From: CAVVNN01 sp963838035
Lineage (GTDB): Bacteria; Actinomycetota; Thermoleophilia; Solirubrobacterales; 70-9
NCBI GenBank assembly: GCA_963838035.1
Contig: CAWIPM010000010.1
Span: 1 to 64,000 of the forward strand
DNA: 64,000 nt
Reading direction: 5' to 3'
The position numbers were made by a program, and so were the translations under genes. Under the pieces are notes generated by a model. The model searched no databases, was not told the DNA's origin, and was given only the letters and a program-made list of their open reading frames with translations. Shown here in pieces: positions 55,681-64,000 of the stretch (position 1 is its first letter; every line of letters starts with the position of its first letter).

Positions 55681-56405
55681 TTCGCCTGCCAGTCCCTCGC
55701 ATAGCGCAGCGAAGTCAAGTGCCCGAAGTCGAACCGACTCAATGGATTGAGGCTCTTTCTCAGCCGATCGAGCAGAGGCGGCGGCATGTCCAGCTCTTGA
55801 CCAAGCGCTCCCAGCATCGCGCGCACCCGCGGGGGCTCGGCCATGCGACGCCCGCCAGGCGGCGGAAGCGGTCCTCCTCGGCGAGCGTTGCTGAAGGCGC
55901 TGGACCGTCTCTGCAGGCGAGAGGTCACTGGAGCGAGCGCGCTCTCGCAGGATCTCAAGGATGGCACCGTCCTCCGCAGAGAGGCCGGCGCGCTGCGAAG
56001 GCCGCCCCGTGTGAACCACGGCGCCCTTCAGCGCTGTGGGCGGTCCCGGCGCAGGGGTCGCGTACTCGGGCCGCCTTGGATTCTGCGTGGTGAGCCCGAG
56101 CACATTCGCCGCGCTGAGACCGGCAGGATGGAGCGGAGCGGTAAGCGTCTCGGCCGATGGCGCCGCTGGCCGACGGCACGCTCATTCCGAAGGACGTCGG
56201 CGTCGAGCGGTAGTAGACGCCCTTCCCGACCCGCTGCAGCTCGCCCTCTCGCGCCATGCGAGAAAGGGCCGTCGCCACCGCCGCAGGACGGAAGGTCATC
56301 GAAGTCGGAGTGCTTCCAAAAGCGCGCCCCTCCGCGGTTGACGCGGTCGCGAACCGCCTTGGCTGCGCTGGAGACCGGCTTCTTTCGAGGAAGTTGCTTC
56401 GCCAC
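55677..56405 (-). pseudogene. Frameshifted AbiEi-type (DUF6088-like) antitoxin
   Basis: Starting at GTG 56405: MAKQLPRKKPVSSAAKAVRD with FWKHSDFDDLP, then in a second frame VATALSRMAREGELQRVGKG with VYYRSTPTSFG (winged helix), then in a third frame SAANVLGLTTQNPRRPEYAT through SPAETVQRLQQ, and finally MAEPPRVRAMLGALGQELDM with DFGHLTSLRYARDWQAK before the stop. That order matches the AbiEi/DUF6088 antitoxin family. At least three frameshifts (near 56288, 56170 and 55890) are needed. The operon layout, with the GTGA overlap to the toxin, is preserved. Confidence 0.75.
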
Positions 56406-56411
56406 GCTGAC

Positions 56412-56440
56412 AGGCTAGCCACAGTTGCCGTTTCTGTCAA
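56412..56440 (-). promoter_or_regulatory. Promoter of the AbiE operon (leaderless)
   Basis: On the minus strand TTGACA (perfect -35, 56440-56435) is 17 bases from TAGCCT (-10, 56417-56412). The antitoxin GTG at 56405 is only six bases beyond the -10, so the mRNA would start on or next to the start codon. The upstream side is unusually A/T-rich for this genome. Confidence 0.65.
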
Positions 56441-56812
56441 GTTTTTTTGCCATAAAACTTAGCACCTGCAGGTAGCGCCGCTGCCTGTGGGTCGACCTAT
56501 GACCTAATGGCCAGCGCATCCTCGGATCGACTGCGAGAACGAACGGCCGCCCGGCCTCCACGACCACGGCCAGCTCGCCCTACCGGTCGAGCTGGCGGAC
56601 AACAGAGTCGATTCGGGCGATCTTGCGCCGCTGATGGCCGAACTCGACTCGAAACTCCAAATCCTCCTTGAGACGCCGAGCGAGTCGCCGAGCGTGATAG
56701 GTCGTGTCGTGTCTGACCTTAGCCACCATTCATCCTTGATTGAGAACTGTGCATGCGTGGCACAGAGGTTACGCCCGCTGCGCGCTCGGACCCATCTCGT
56801 GCGGGGACGGGC
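56441..56812. other. Intergenic stretch without supported gene
   Basis: About 370 bases between the AbiE promoter and the relaxase fragment. Only short frames occur; I see no domain, RNA or repeat. Composition is less GC-rich than the core chromosome. Confidence 0.45.
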
Positions 56813-56866
56813 TCACATCCCGCTCCCCAGCGAGTGATCCAGCTCCAGCGTGTGCTCGTGGCCCAT
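56813..56866 (-). pseudogene. Fragment of a second relaxase 3' end
   Basis: Read on the minus strand this gives MGHEHTLELDHSLGSGM then a stop. It closely matches the last residues of the relaxase at 56982 (MGHEHVHEHAIELEHGLGIG), with 12 bases missing. It is probably the end of another copy left by duplication or recombination. Confidence 0.6.
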
Positions 56867-56981
56867 TAAATCGCTAAGGCCCGCCAAGGCGGCCTCGCAC
56901 CCAGCCACCGAAGCGACTGGGAGATGGCTCAAGGATAGTCCGGCCGGCCGGCGTTGCAATCGGAGCAGATCGGTAGCGCGC

Positions 56982-59900
56982 TTACCTCCCGATCCCCAGC
57001 CCGTGCTCCAACTCGATCGCGTGCTCGTGGACGTGCTCGTGACCCATGTCGAGTCGGATCTCGCGCAGCCGGTTCTCCCGGCGCTCGCGGGCAGCCCGCT
57101 CGAAGCCGTCTTGCGGTTCGGTCCCGAGCGCATTGTCGCGGTCGGTGACGCCGTGCTCCTGGCGGTAGCCCTCGATCAGCTCCACCCCGCGCTCCCAGCT
57201 GCGGCGCTTGGCGGGGTCGGTCGGCCTCTCCCCCAGCTCCTCGGTGATGTAGTCGGGGGGCGCGAGGCGGGCGGCGGTAAGCGCCAGCGCCCGCCGCCCG
57301 GCGAGCACCCCCTCGACCAGCGCCAGCCCTTCTGTGGCGACGTACTGGGGCTCGGGAGTCGAGCGCAGCGCCTGCTCCATCCGCGCCAGCGCCTCGCGGC
57401 TCTGCGCCTGCAAGGCATCGAGGCGGAACAGCTCCTCGCGCCGCACCGCGCGGTGCCGACATCGCCGCCTCGCGCTGGGCCTCAAAGCCCGCCAGCCGCT
57501 CGCGGGCCGCGGCGATCCGCTTCACCAGGGCCTCGCGATTCTCCGCGTCGACCCGCTCGCGATCGGCCGCCGGGGAGAGCTCGGCGCGTCTCTCCACCAA
57601 CTCCGCGGTCGGCAAGCCGGAGAAGCGCGCCGCGAGCGCCTCGTCGTGGGCCGAGCTCTGTGCGCGGTCGCGCTGCGCGGCTTCGGCGATGTGCTCGAGG
57701 CCCTCGCGCAGGTAGGGGGAGGCGGGGGCGATCTCCTCGCGGGCGGCCTGGACCTCCGGCGTCGCGTAGAGGTAGGTCTCCTCGCGAGCGCGGGAAGTCG
57801 CGACGTAGAGCTCCTGCTTGTCCATCGAGGGGTCGGCCATCACGAAGGCGCGGTCGACCGTTGATCCCTGGGCGGAGTAGGTGGTCACCGCGTAGGCGTG
57901 CTGCAGGGCCGGGGCGTCGTTATAGGGATTGACCCGCTCCAAGAAGACGGAATCGACACACACCCGCCGCTGGGTGTCGATTCCGTCCAACACCACGCTA
58001 CGAGCCTGCGCGTCAACCTCGGCGATCTGCCAACGCTCGCGGTTATAGATCTCGGCCGCTCTGTCGTTGACCCGGGTGATCACCTGGTCGCCGGGCGCGA
58101 AGTGCGCTTCGCCGACCTCGACCTCCTCGACGCCGAGCTTTCCTTCCTGCCGTCGCACCTCCCGCGCCATCGCGTTCAGCTTCTCCACCTCCGCGTTTCG
58201 CTTGGCGATCATCACCGCGTCCTCTCCTCTGTCGAAGGACTCGTGCCAGTCGGCGACCATCGCCTCGCGGCGCGCCTCGGCATCGGGGGCGACCGTCACC
58301 CGCTCGGAGGAGCGGTAGAGGGAAAGGGCCTCTCCCCCTCTCCTTCGCGAATCCGCTTGGCCGCCTCGCGGTCAAGCTCGTGGTGGTGGCGGATCACCTC
58401 GTCGAGGACGACCGGATCGCTTCGATCGGCGATTGCCCGGAACAGGCCGCCCGCCTCGATCTCCCCCAGCTGCTCGGGGTCGCCGAGCAGGACGAGCTTG
58501 GCTTCGGCCGCCTCGGCGTGGGAGACGAGGCGGGCCAGGGTCGCCGAGTCGACCATCCCGGCCTCGTCGATCAGCAGCACCGAGCCCGGCGCCAGCCCGT
58601 CACCCCCTTCGTGCTCGGCGCGGTCGAACTCGACCAGCAGGCTGGCGATCGCGCCCGCCGGCAAGCCCTCGTCGCGCAGCACGTTCGCCGCCCGCCAAGT
58701 CGGCGCGGCTGCGCGCAGCGGGGTCCCCACCGCCGCCCAGCCCTCGGCGGCGGTGATGGTGGCATAGGTCTTGCCGGTTCCGGCCTCGCCGATCACGACG
58801 GCGACTCCCTCGCGGTCACTGAGCAGGCGGCGGACCATCTCGCGCTGGTCGTCCTTTAGGCTCGGGCGGGCGTGGATCACGCGCGTCGCGATCAGCTCGC
58901 CCGCCGGCGGCGGACCCTGGGTCTTCATCCGCTCGATCGCCGCCAGCACCTCGCGCTCCAGCTCCCAGATCCGGGCGATGGTGTAGCGGGGGCCCTTGGC
59001 GGACTCGGCGATCTGGATCACCGACTCGGAGTGAAGGTAGGCGTCGGCGAGGCGCTCGACCTCGGCTCCCGGTGCTCCGTCGGGAAGCGAGTTCGCCACC
59101 GCCTGGATCGCCTCGCGGCGCTCGAAGTGGGAGGCGTGGGCGGTGATCGCGCGGTCGAGCTGATCGAGGGTCAGGACCGGCGTGCCGGACGATCGCTCTT
59201 GTCCGATGACCGCTTGCAACGTGGCGCGGTCGAGGCCGATCTCGGCCGCCCGCTCGCTCCAGCGCTCGCGCAGGGTCTGGGTGGAGAGGGCGCTGTCCTC
59301 CTTGGCGCTGCGGGTGGCGAGGTTGGCGACCTGGCGGGCGCGGGCGGAGGCCTCGGCTCCGCCGGCGGCGGCGAGGATTTCCGCGCGGCGGCTGGAGAAC
59401 TCGCGCAGGTGGGTGTCATCGAAGCCCTCGATCTCGGCGATCCCCTTGCGGACTTGCTGCCAGCGGACGCCGAGCTCGCGGCGGAGCTCATGGCGCAGCT
59501 GGGCCTCATAGATATAGCCGGCGGTTTTCGCCTCGCTGAAGATCGCCGGGTGGTAGAGCCTGGTCCAGCGTCCGTCGGGCCCTCTGGTCGCGTTGGCGAT
59601 CAGCACGTGGGTGTGGAGCTGGGGATCGCCGTTTCGCGAGGAGCGGTGGCGGTAGGCGGCGGCGAGGTAGCCGTTGCCCTGGACGAACTCCGCGCCTCCT
59701 GCCCTGCGGCGGGTCCAGCACGCCTCGCGATGCAGATAGCCCAGGGCGGCATCGACGGAGCGCTGGTGGGCGGCGATCACCGCGGCGCGGGTGTCGGGGT
59801 CATGCAGGCCCCAGAGCAGGGAGACCGACTTCGGCGCCGAGAAGGTGAGGTCGAAGCCGGGCACCGGGCCATCGCCGCGGACGCCTCGCATCGAGAGCAA

Positions 59901-60110
59901 GGGCTCGCCGTTGACCGGATTTCTCCCGGTCAGCATCGCCACCAGCTGCTCGGGGTCGACCTTGCCCTGCAGGCCGAGGTCCTCGGCGGCGTCGCCGAGC
60001 CATTCCCCCGGCGCCTCGCCCTCGCCGCTGTAGTAGTCCTCGGCGCCTTCGGCGACCTTCTCGAGGTAGTAGCTCTCCTGGCCGCGGCCGAGCTTTCCGA
60101 TCGTGAGCAT
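56982..60110 (-). pseudogene. MOBF-type relaxase-helicase (TrwC/TraA-like), broken by two frameshifts
   Basis: From ATG 60110 the protein has the relaxase domain with tyrosine pair Tyr14-Tyr15 (GQESYYLEKVA), the FDLTFSAPKSVSLLWGL block and the metal triad in NGDPQLHTHVLIAN, then an AAA helicase part with Walker A VVIGEAGTGKTYATITAAEG, Walker B SVLLIDEAGMVDS and LLGDPEQLGEIEAGG. After REGEGE near 58310-58330 the frame changes (ALSLYRSSERVTVAPDAEAR continues) and later helicase motifs follow (TTYSAQGSTVDRAFVMAD, VATSRAREETYLYATP). Near 57460 a second change leads to REELFRLDALQAQ and the end MGHEHVHEHAIELEHGLGIG. It should nick and unwind DNA for conjugation but cannot be made full length. Confidence 0.88.
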
Positions 60111-60113
60111 CTA

Positions 60114-60135
60114 CCCTCCCTGTCGTTGGGGAGGG
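60114..60135 (-). promoter_or_regulatory. Hairpin enclosing the relaxase ribosome binding site
   Basis: CCCTCCC and GGGAGGG (60114-60120 and 60129-60135) pair perfectly around an 8-base loop. On the mRNA (minus strand) the paired GGGAGGG is the Shine-Dalgarno sequence, three bases before the relaxase ATG. The hairpin would hide it and could limit relaxase translation. Confidence 0.5.
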
Positions 60136-60464
60136 CGTTTTGCATCGGTTCACACCTCGCAGGTGATACTGCGTGAGGGGTTTGCTGTTGGTGGCTGGGG
60201 CCTTCGGGACGAGGTCCTGAAGGCCAGGTCGCTGCTGGTGGTGTGACTGTGGGTGGCTTTGGTGTTGGCGTTTGGGTTTGTGGTTGGCTGGATGGTTTGG
60301 GGGGTGGGCTTTGTGGTCTTGAGTTTGGGTTCCTGGTGGCTCGCCGAAATCGGTTGTCGCCTCTCCTCTGAGCCCATCCCGAAAGCGAAGGTCAAGGCCG
60401 AGGCAAATCTTCGAAACTTGGGGGGCGACGCGCGGCCGCGTCTCCGGTATACGGTTGCTGTGCG
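60136..60464. other. Intergenic region between relaxase and drmA, candidate oriT area
   Basis: About 330 bases. It contains the strong hairpin at 60199-60225 and a stretch (about 60235-60335) very rich in G and T on the plus strand. A small hydrophobic frame from 60253 has no ribosome binding site and is not called. Origins of transfer often lie beside relaxase genes and carry hairpins, so this is the best place to look for oriT. Confidence 0.35.
60199..60225. repeat. 12-bp inverted repeat with 3-base loop
   Basis: GGCCTTCGGGAC (60199-60210) and GTCCTGAAGGCC (60214-60225) pair over 12 positions (one is a wobble) around GAG. It lies 89 bases upstream of the relaxase start. It could be the hairpin of an oriT or a terminator for incoming transcripts. 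Confidence 0.6.
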
Positions 60465-63400
60465 ATGTTTGACGAGGGGTTCTGGAGCGTAAAGACGCCC
60501 CGTGAGGCACGGGCGAGACTGATCGAGGTCATGCGCTACGAGCTACTTGGGCCCGCCTCGCCCGACGAGATCCTCGATGAGAGTCCCCTGAGCCGCTACT
60601 TGGTGGGAATGCTTGCTCCATTCGGTACAGACGTGCCCGCCGAGGAGCAGGAAGATTCTCCAGGCGAAGATGAGGGCGAGGACCTTGTTGGAGCTCCGGA
60701 CTTCTCGCCTCCAATCTCCCAGGCGCTCTCGCCTTCGTCCATTGGTCTGTCCTGTCTCCTGCAGGCCGGAACGGAGCGACTGCAGGCGACGGTCAGCTGG
60801 GGTGAGTACGAGCGCATCAGCGAGCGCTCCGAAGCGCAGAGCGAGGAGTCCGGAGATGACGACGAGGCAGACCCCGATGACAAGGGCACTTCCGATGGTT
60901 CGGAGGAACAAGCGAAAAGGCGCCGGCGTCGTGATCGCTGGAAGCGTATTCCCGTCGAGCCATTAGATGTGCCGCTGGACATCAAGCCGAATGAGGGCAT
61001 TCAGCGAGAGCGCATCCGGGAAGGCGAGGAGATCTGGGTTGAACACGTCGCACGCTCGCTTGAGGACGGAAGCATCACGCTCAGCGTGTTCCTCGTAAAT
61101 CGCCGTGAGCGGCCCGGACAGGGACGACCACCAACGGATCTTTGGATCTTTCAGCCAGAGCTGGCGATTACGGAGCAGGCCGGAGCGACTGTATTTCTTC
61201 CCCGTGAGCTTGAGCCGGAATCTGTGCGTACGGATCGAGATCTTGAATCCAATGCCCTGCTCTATCGCAACCGACGTGAGTTCGCGATCGGTCATGGCTG
61301 CGCGGTGGTGTGGCATCCCGTTGGCGAGCAGTTCCCGGCCAGGGTCGAGACTGATCTGATCCCTCGATTTGAGCTGCCCAGAGTGGATCCGCGGCCCATA
61401 CCAGTCGCCACACTCGACATGGCGACCCTTGGGGAGGGGAGCTCAGGGGAAGAGCTGGAGAAGAGCCTGGCCCCCATCGCGGACTCATACGCAGAATGGA
61501 TTGAGACCAAGAAACAGGAGGCAGAGCTGCTGTCGGCGAGCCTCAAAGATACGGCGAAGGATCATCTGCGGCTGTGCGATGAGTCGCTGGCGCGCATTCG
61601 CGATGGGATCGCGCTTGTGAGCTCGGATAGCGACGCGCGCGATGCTTTTGCTTTCGCGAATCGCGCGATGCTTCTCCAACGGAGCCACACCGATTGGGCA
61701 GAGCACCGTCGTCGCGACCCCGCCGGGGCGCCCGCCGAGCCTGAGCTGCGTGGTGAGTGGCGGCCGTTCCAACTCGCATTCATCCTGCAGAATTTGCGTG
61801 GTATCGCCGATCCCAAGCATCCTGATCGATCAATCGGCGACCTGCTGTGGTTTCCCACGGGGGGCGGCAAGACCGAGGCATACCTGGGACTTGCCGCATT
61901 CACACTGGCAATGCGGCGCCTGAGAGCGGGAGACACTGCGCGCACGGATGCGGGGGTATCCGTCTTGATGAGGTACACGCTTCGCCTACTAACCATCCAA
62001 CAATTCCAGCGCGCGAGTACGCTGCTGTGCGCCTGCGAGGTGCTTCGACGTTTGAACCCGGATCGTTGGGGAAGACGACGATTCTCGATCGGCCTGTGGC
62101 TGGGACGGCAGGCCACACCGAACTCACATGATGACTCCCGGCGGACCCTTGATCGCCTACGGGCAGGGGAGTCACAGGATGAAGCGAACCCCTGTCAGCT
62201 CGAGGCATGTCCTTGGTGTGGCGAGAGCCTCACCCATCAGGACTATGACGCAAATGGTGATCGTCGACGTACCATCGTCAGCTGCCCAAGGGACGCCTGC
62301 GACTTTTCTCGAGCGACGGAACAGGAGCTTCCAGTCCTGTTAGTCGACGAGGAGATCTACCGGGAGTGCCCCTCGGTGCTGATCGCGACCGTTGACAAGT
62401 TCGCCCAGATGCCCTGGGCCGGCGAGGTCGCGTCGATTTTTGGCAACGTGGACAGAGAGTGTCGGCAATGCGGTTTTCTCGTACCCGACAGTAAACACCC
62501 CTCCACCCATCGGAGGAACGGTGTTCAACGCCCGGCGGCCGAGATGATTCTTGAGACCGAACGTTTGGCCCCGCCGGAACTCATTATTCAGGATGAGCTG
62601 CATCTAATTGCTGGCCCACTAGGAACGATGGTGGGTTTGTACGAGACCGCCGTTGATGCGCTCAGCACGCGGACCGTTGATGGGAAGGTCATACGGCCAA
62701 AGGTGATCGCCTCAACCGCAACGATCCGCCGTGCCTTTGAGCAGATTCAGGCCTTGTTTGCGCGTGAGCTGCGCGTATTTCCACCACTCGCTCTCGAAGC
62801 CACGGATTCCTTTTTCGCCTCTGAGGCACCCGTTGCGGACGAGTCCCCCGGCCGGTTGTACATCGGAGTCATGGCGCCCGGCAAAAGCATGAAGACCGCA
62901 CTCGTTCGAGTATGTGCTGCTCTCCTGAGCGCGGCCGCAGGGCTTCGATCGGCGGATGAGCGACTCGCCGATCCCTATCTGACGTTCGTCGCCTACTTCA
63001 ACAGCCTTCGCGAGCTCGGTAGTGCTGTGCGGCTGATGGAGGACGATATTCGAGCCCGGCTGCGCCAGCTGGATGCTCGGGGTCTGCCGCGTCGCAATAG
63101 ACCTGTCTATGAGGAGTTGACAAGTCGCGTGCCATCTGACCGAATCCCAGCTCTTCTTCGTAGATTGCAGACGCCACACGATGCGCCCAGGGACGAGAGT
63201 GATCCATTGCCGCTCGATGCCGTTCTTGCAAGCAACATGATCGGTGTGGGGGTGGATGTAGATCGACTTGGGCTGATGACGGTGCTGGGCCAGCCTAAGA
63301 CAACAGCCGAGTACATCCAGGCCACCAGCCGAGTCGGTCGGCAGCCGACCGGCCCAGGACTGGTTGTGACGATCTACAACTGGGTCCGACCGCGCGACCT

Positions 63401-63893
63401 CTCCCACTATGAGCGGTTCGGCCACTACCACGCGACCCTCTACCGCCACGTTGAGGCTGTCAGTGCCACGCCCTTCTCATCTCGAGCTCGAGACCGCGGA
63501 CTGGCGGGTGCTTTCGTCTCGCTCACGCGTCTTCGCGACGAGAGGCTCAACCCTGAGGAGGCTGCCACCCTCTACGAGGCGACTGAACCTTTGGTTGACG
63601 AGGTCGTGCGTGCGTTTCGGGAAAGGGCGGAGCGGATTGTTGATGCTCGCGTTGCCGAAGAGGTGGAGACGGCGCTCCGTGCTTACGTCGACCAGTGGCA
63701 GGGATTCGCTCGCTCGCCCTTGCGCTACGGATGGCGGCTCATGTACGGCGAGGACAAAGCACCGGAATCCGATGTTCTTCTCCGCTCCGCAGAGGGCGGA
63801 CGCTATGGACACTGGCGCACGCCGGGGTCCCTCCGAGAGGTGGAGGAGACGAGTCGAATCTATGTGCGAGGGCTCAATGGCGACGAGACCTAA
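60465..63893 (+). CDS. drmA: DrmA-like DISARM helicase
   Basis: The 1142-residue SF2 helicase opens with KTPREARARLIEVMRYELLG, has an acidic linker, Walker A FPTGGGKTEAYLGLAAFTLA (about 466), a zinc-rich insertion with several Cys pairs (CQLEACPWCGESL, CPRDACDF, CRQCGF), the DELH box IIQDELHLIAGPLGTMVGLY (about 708), VIASTATIRRAFEQIQ (about 749) and motif VI QATSRVGRQPTGPGLVVTIY (about 952). This pattern matches DrmA of DISARM anti-phage systems. The next gene starts as DrmB. Codons have more A/T at third positions than the core genes, suggesting transfer. Its start ATG 60465 lacks a clear ribosome binding site. Confidence 0.85.
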   Translation: MFDEGFWSVKTPREARARLIEVMRYELLGPASPDEILDESPLSRYLVGMLAPFGTDVPAEEQEDSPGEDEGEDLVGAPDFSPPISQALSPSSIGLSCLLQAGTERLQATVSWGEYERISERSEAQSEESGDDDEADPDDKGTSDGSEEQAKRRRRRDRWKRIPVEPLDVPLDIKPNEGIQRERIREGEEIWVEHVARSLEDGSITLSVFLVNRRERPGQGRPPTDLWIFQPELAITEQAGATVFLPRELEPESVRTDRDLESNALLYRNRREFAIGHGCAVVWHPVGEQFPARVETDLIPRFELPRVDPRPIPVATLDMATLGEGSSGEELEKSLAPIADSYAEWIETKKQEAELLSASLKDTAKDHLRLCDESLARIRDGIALVSSDSDARDAFAFANRAMLLQRSHTDWAEHRRRDPAGAPAEPELRGEWRPFQLAFILQNLRGIADPKHPDRSIGDLLWFPTGGGKTEAYLGLAAFTLAMRRLRAGDTARTDAGVSVLMRYTLRLLTIQQFQRASTLLCACEVLRRLNPDRWGRRRFSIGLWLGRQATPNSHDDSRRTLDRLRAGESQDEANPCQLEACPWCGESLTHQDYDANGDRRRTIVSCPRDACDFSRATEQELPVLLVDEEIYRECPSVLIATVDKFAQMPWAGEVASIFGNVDRECRQCGFLVPDSKHPSTHRRNGVQRPAAEMILETERLAPPELIIQDELHLIAGPLGTMVGLYETAVDALSTRTVDGKVIRPKVIASTATIRRAFEQIQALFARELRVFPPLALEATDSFFASEAPVADESPGRLYIGVMAPGKSMKTALVRVCAALLSAAAGLRSADERLADPYLTFVAYFNSLRELGSAVRLMEDDIRARLRQLDARGLPRRNRPVYEELTSRVPSDRIPALLRRLQTPHDAPRDESDPLPLDAVLASNMIGVGVDVDRLGLMTVLGQPKTTAEYIQATSRVGRQPTGPGLVVTIYNWVRPRDLSHYERFGHYHATLYRHVEAVSATPFSSRARDRGLAGAFVSLTRLRDERLNPEEAATLYEATEPLVDEVVRAFRERAERIVDARVAEEVETALRAYVDQWQGFARSPLRYGWRLMYGEDKAPESDVLLRSAEGGRYGHWRTPGSLREVEETSRIYVRGLNGDET

Positions 63894-64000
63894 ATCGAGT
63901 TCCGCCATTCTCGGTGACCTGCGACCGAGCCAAATTGTCACCTCATTCGGCCCCGGGGCAGTTATTGATCAGCCAACGGCATCACTGATTCTCGCCGGGA
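63877..64000 (+). CDS. drmB: DrmB-like (DUF1998) protein, 5' end only
   Basis: ATG 63877 opens a frame that runs to the window end: ATRPKSSSAILGDLRPSQIV, then TSFGPGAVIDQPTASLILAG. The RPSQxxxxFGPGAVxD opening is typical of DrmB/DUF1998 proteins. It overlaps the end of drmA by 17 bases, so the two are co-translated, as in DISARM loci. The remaining genes (drmC, methylase and others) would lie to the right. Confidence 0.75.
   Translation, partial: MATRPKSSSAILGDLRPSQIVTSFGPGAVIDQPTASLILAG

Noticed and set aside
60253..60492. Small hydrophobic plus-strand frame before drmA
   Set aside because: No ribosome binding site, overlaps the drmA start and comes from a G/T-rich stretch that gives Val/Gly/Trp by chance.

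Overview
The window looks like a 64 kb piece of a high-GC actinobacterial chromosome. It is probably from class Thermoleophilia, order Solirubrobacterales, inferred from gene content rather than any search. Supporting signs are a dnaK-grpE-dnaJ-hspR-clpB heat-shock operon, a phosphatidylinositol branch (Ino1 plus a CDP-alcohol phosphatidyltransferase), an F420-type LLM oxidoreductase, secreted proteins with Lys/Arg/Cys-rich or calcium-binding-like repeats, and many GTG/TTG starts coupled by four-base stop/start overlaps.

Layout. (1) 1-6.75 kb is the end of an integrated element: tail of a secreted protein, a serpin, a sigma factor with a membrane anchor, a lipoprotein, a conjugation-type lytic transglycosylase/NlpC enzyme, an excisionase-like protein and a tyrosine integrase. 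It stops at a 3' fragment of a tRNA (anticodon loop reads TTT, Lys-like), which is taken as an attachment site. (2) 6.8-10 kb is a small stress-type module: ICMT-like methyltransferase, two glyoxalase-fold proteins (one frameshifted), an ECF sigma factor with a SnoaL-like tail and a DHFR-fold reductase. (3) 10.2-26.2 kb holds most of de novo purine synthesis on the minus strand (purN-purH; purF; purC-purS-purQ-purL; purD-purE-purB), interrupted by two tandem secreted paralogs and bordered by a P450 and a nitronate monooxygenase-like enzyme. purM and purK are not in the window. (4) 26.2-36.6 kb carries a two-domain lytic transglycosylase, the heat-shock operon, a cytochrome c and endonuclease III. 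(5) 36.8-41.9 kb is a plus-strand run for inositol phospholipid synthesis, followed by a glycosyltransferase-PHP fusion and a UDG-like protein. (6) 41.9-50.5 kb is housekeeping: RlmD, an H1-like protein, ArgF, Lgt, PrmC and LysS, ending at an intact tRNA-Val.

(7) 50.5-64 kb is an accessory hotspot next to tRNA-Val. It contains 3' fragments of tRNA-His and of a CAT-anticodon tRNA, an IS1182-like insertion sequence, an excisionase, an unrecognised 561-residue protein with a C-terminal HEPN-like motif, a frameshifted AbiE-type toxin-antitoxin pair that still has a near-consensus promoter, a frameshifted MOBF relaxase-helicase, and at the right edge the start of a DISARM-like defence locus (drmA complete, drmB cut by the window end). 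The three tRNA fragments all break near the anticodon loop, and each has a tandem 12-13 bp GGGnAC-type repeat 80-125 bp inside the element, which suggests related tyrosine-recombinase elements. Most housekeeping genes are intact, while at least seven frameshifts fall in the relaxase and AbiE genes, so the mobile element at the right looks decayed while its defence cargo looks intact.

All functions are assigned from reading translated motifs. No database search was run.
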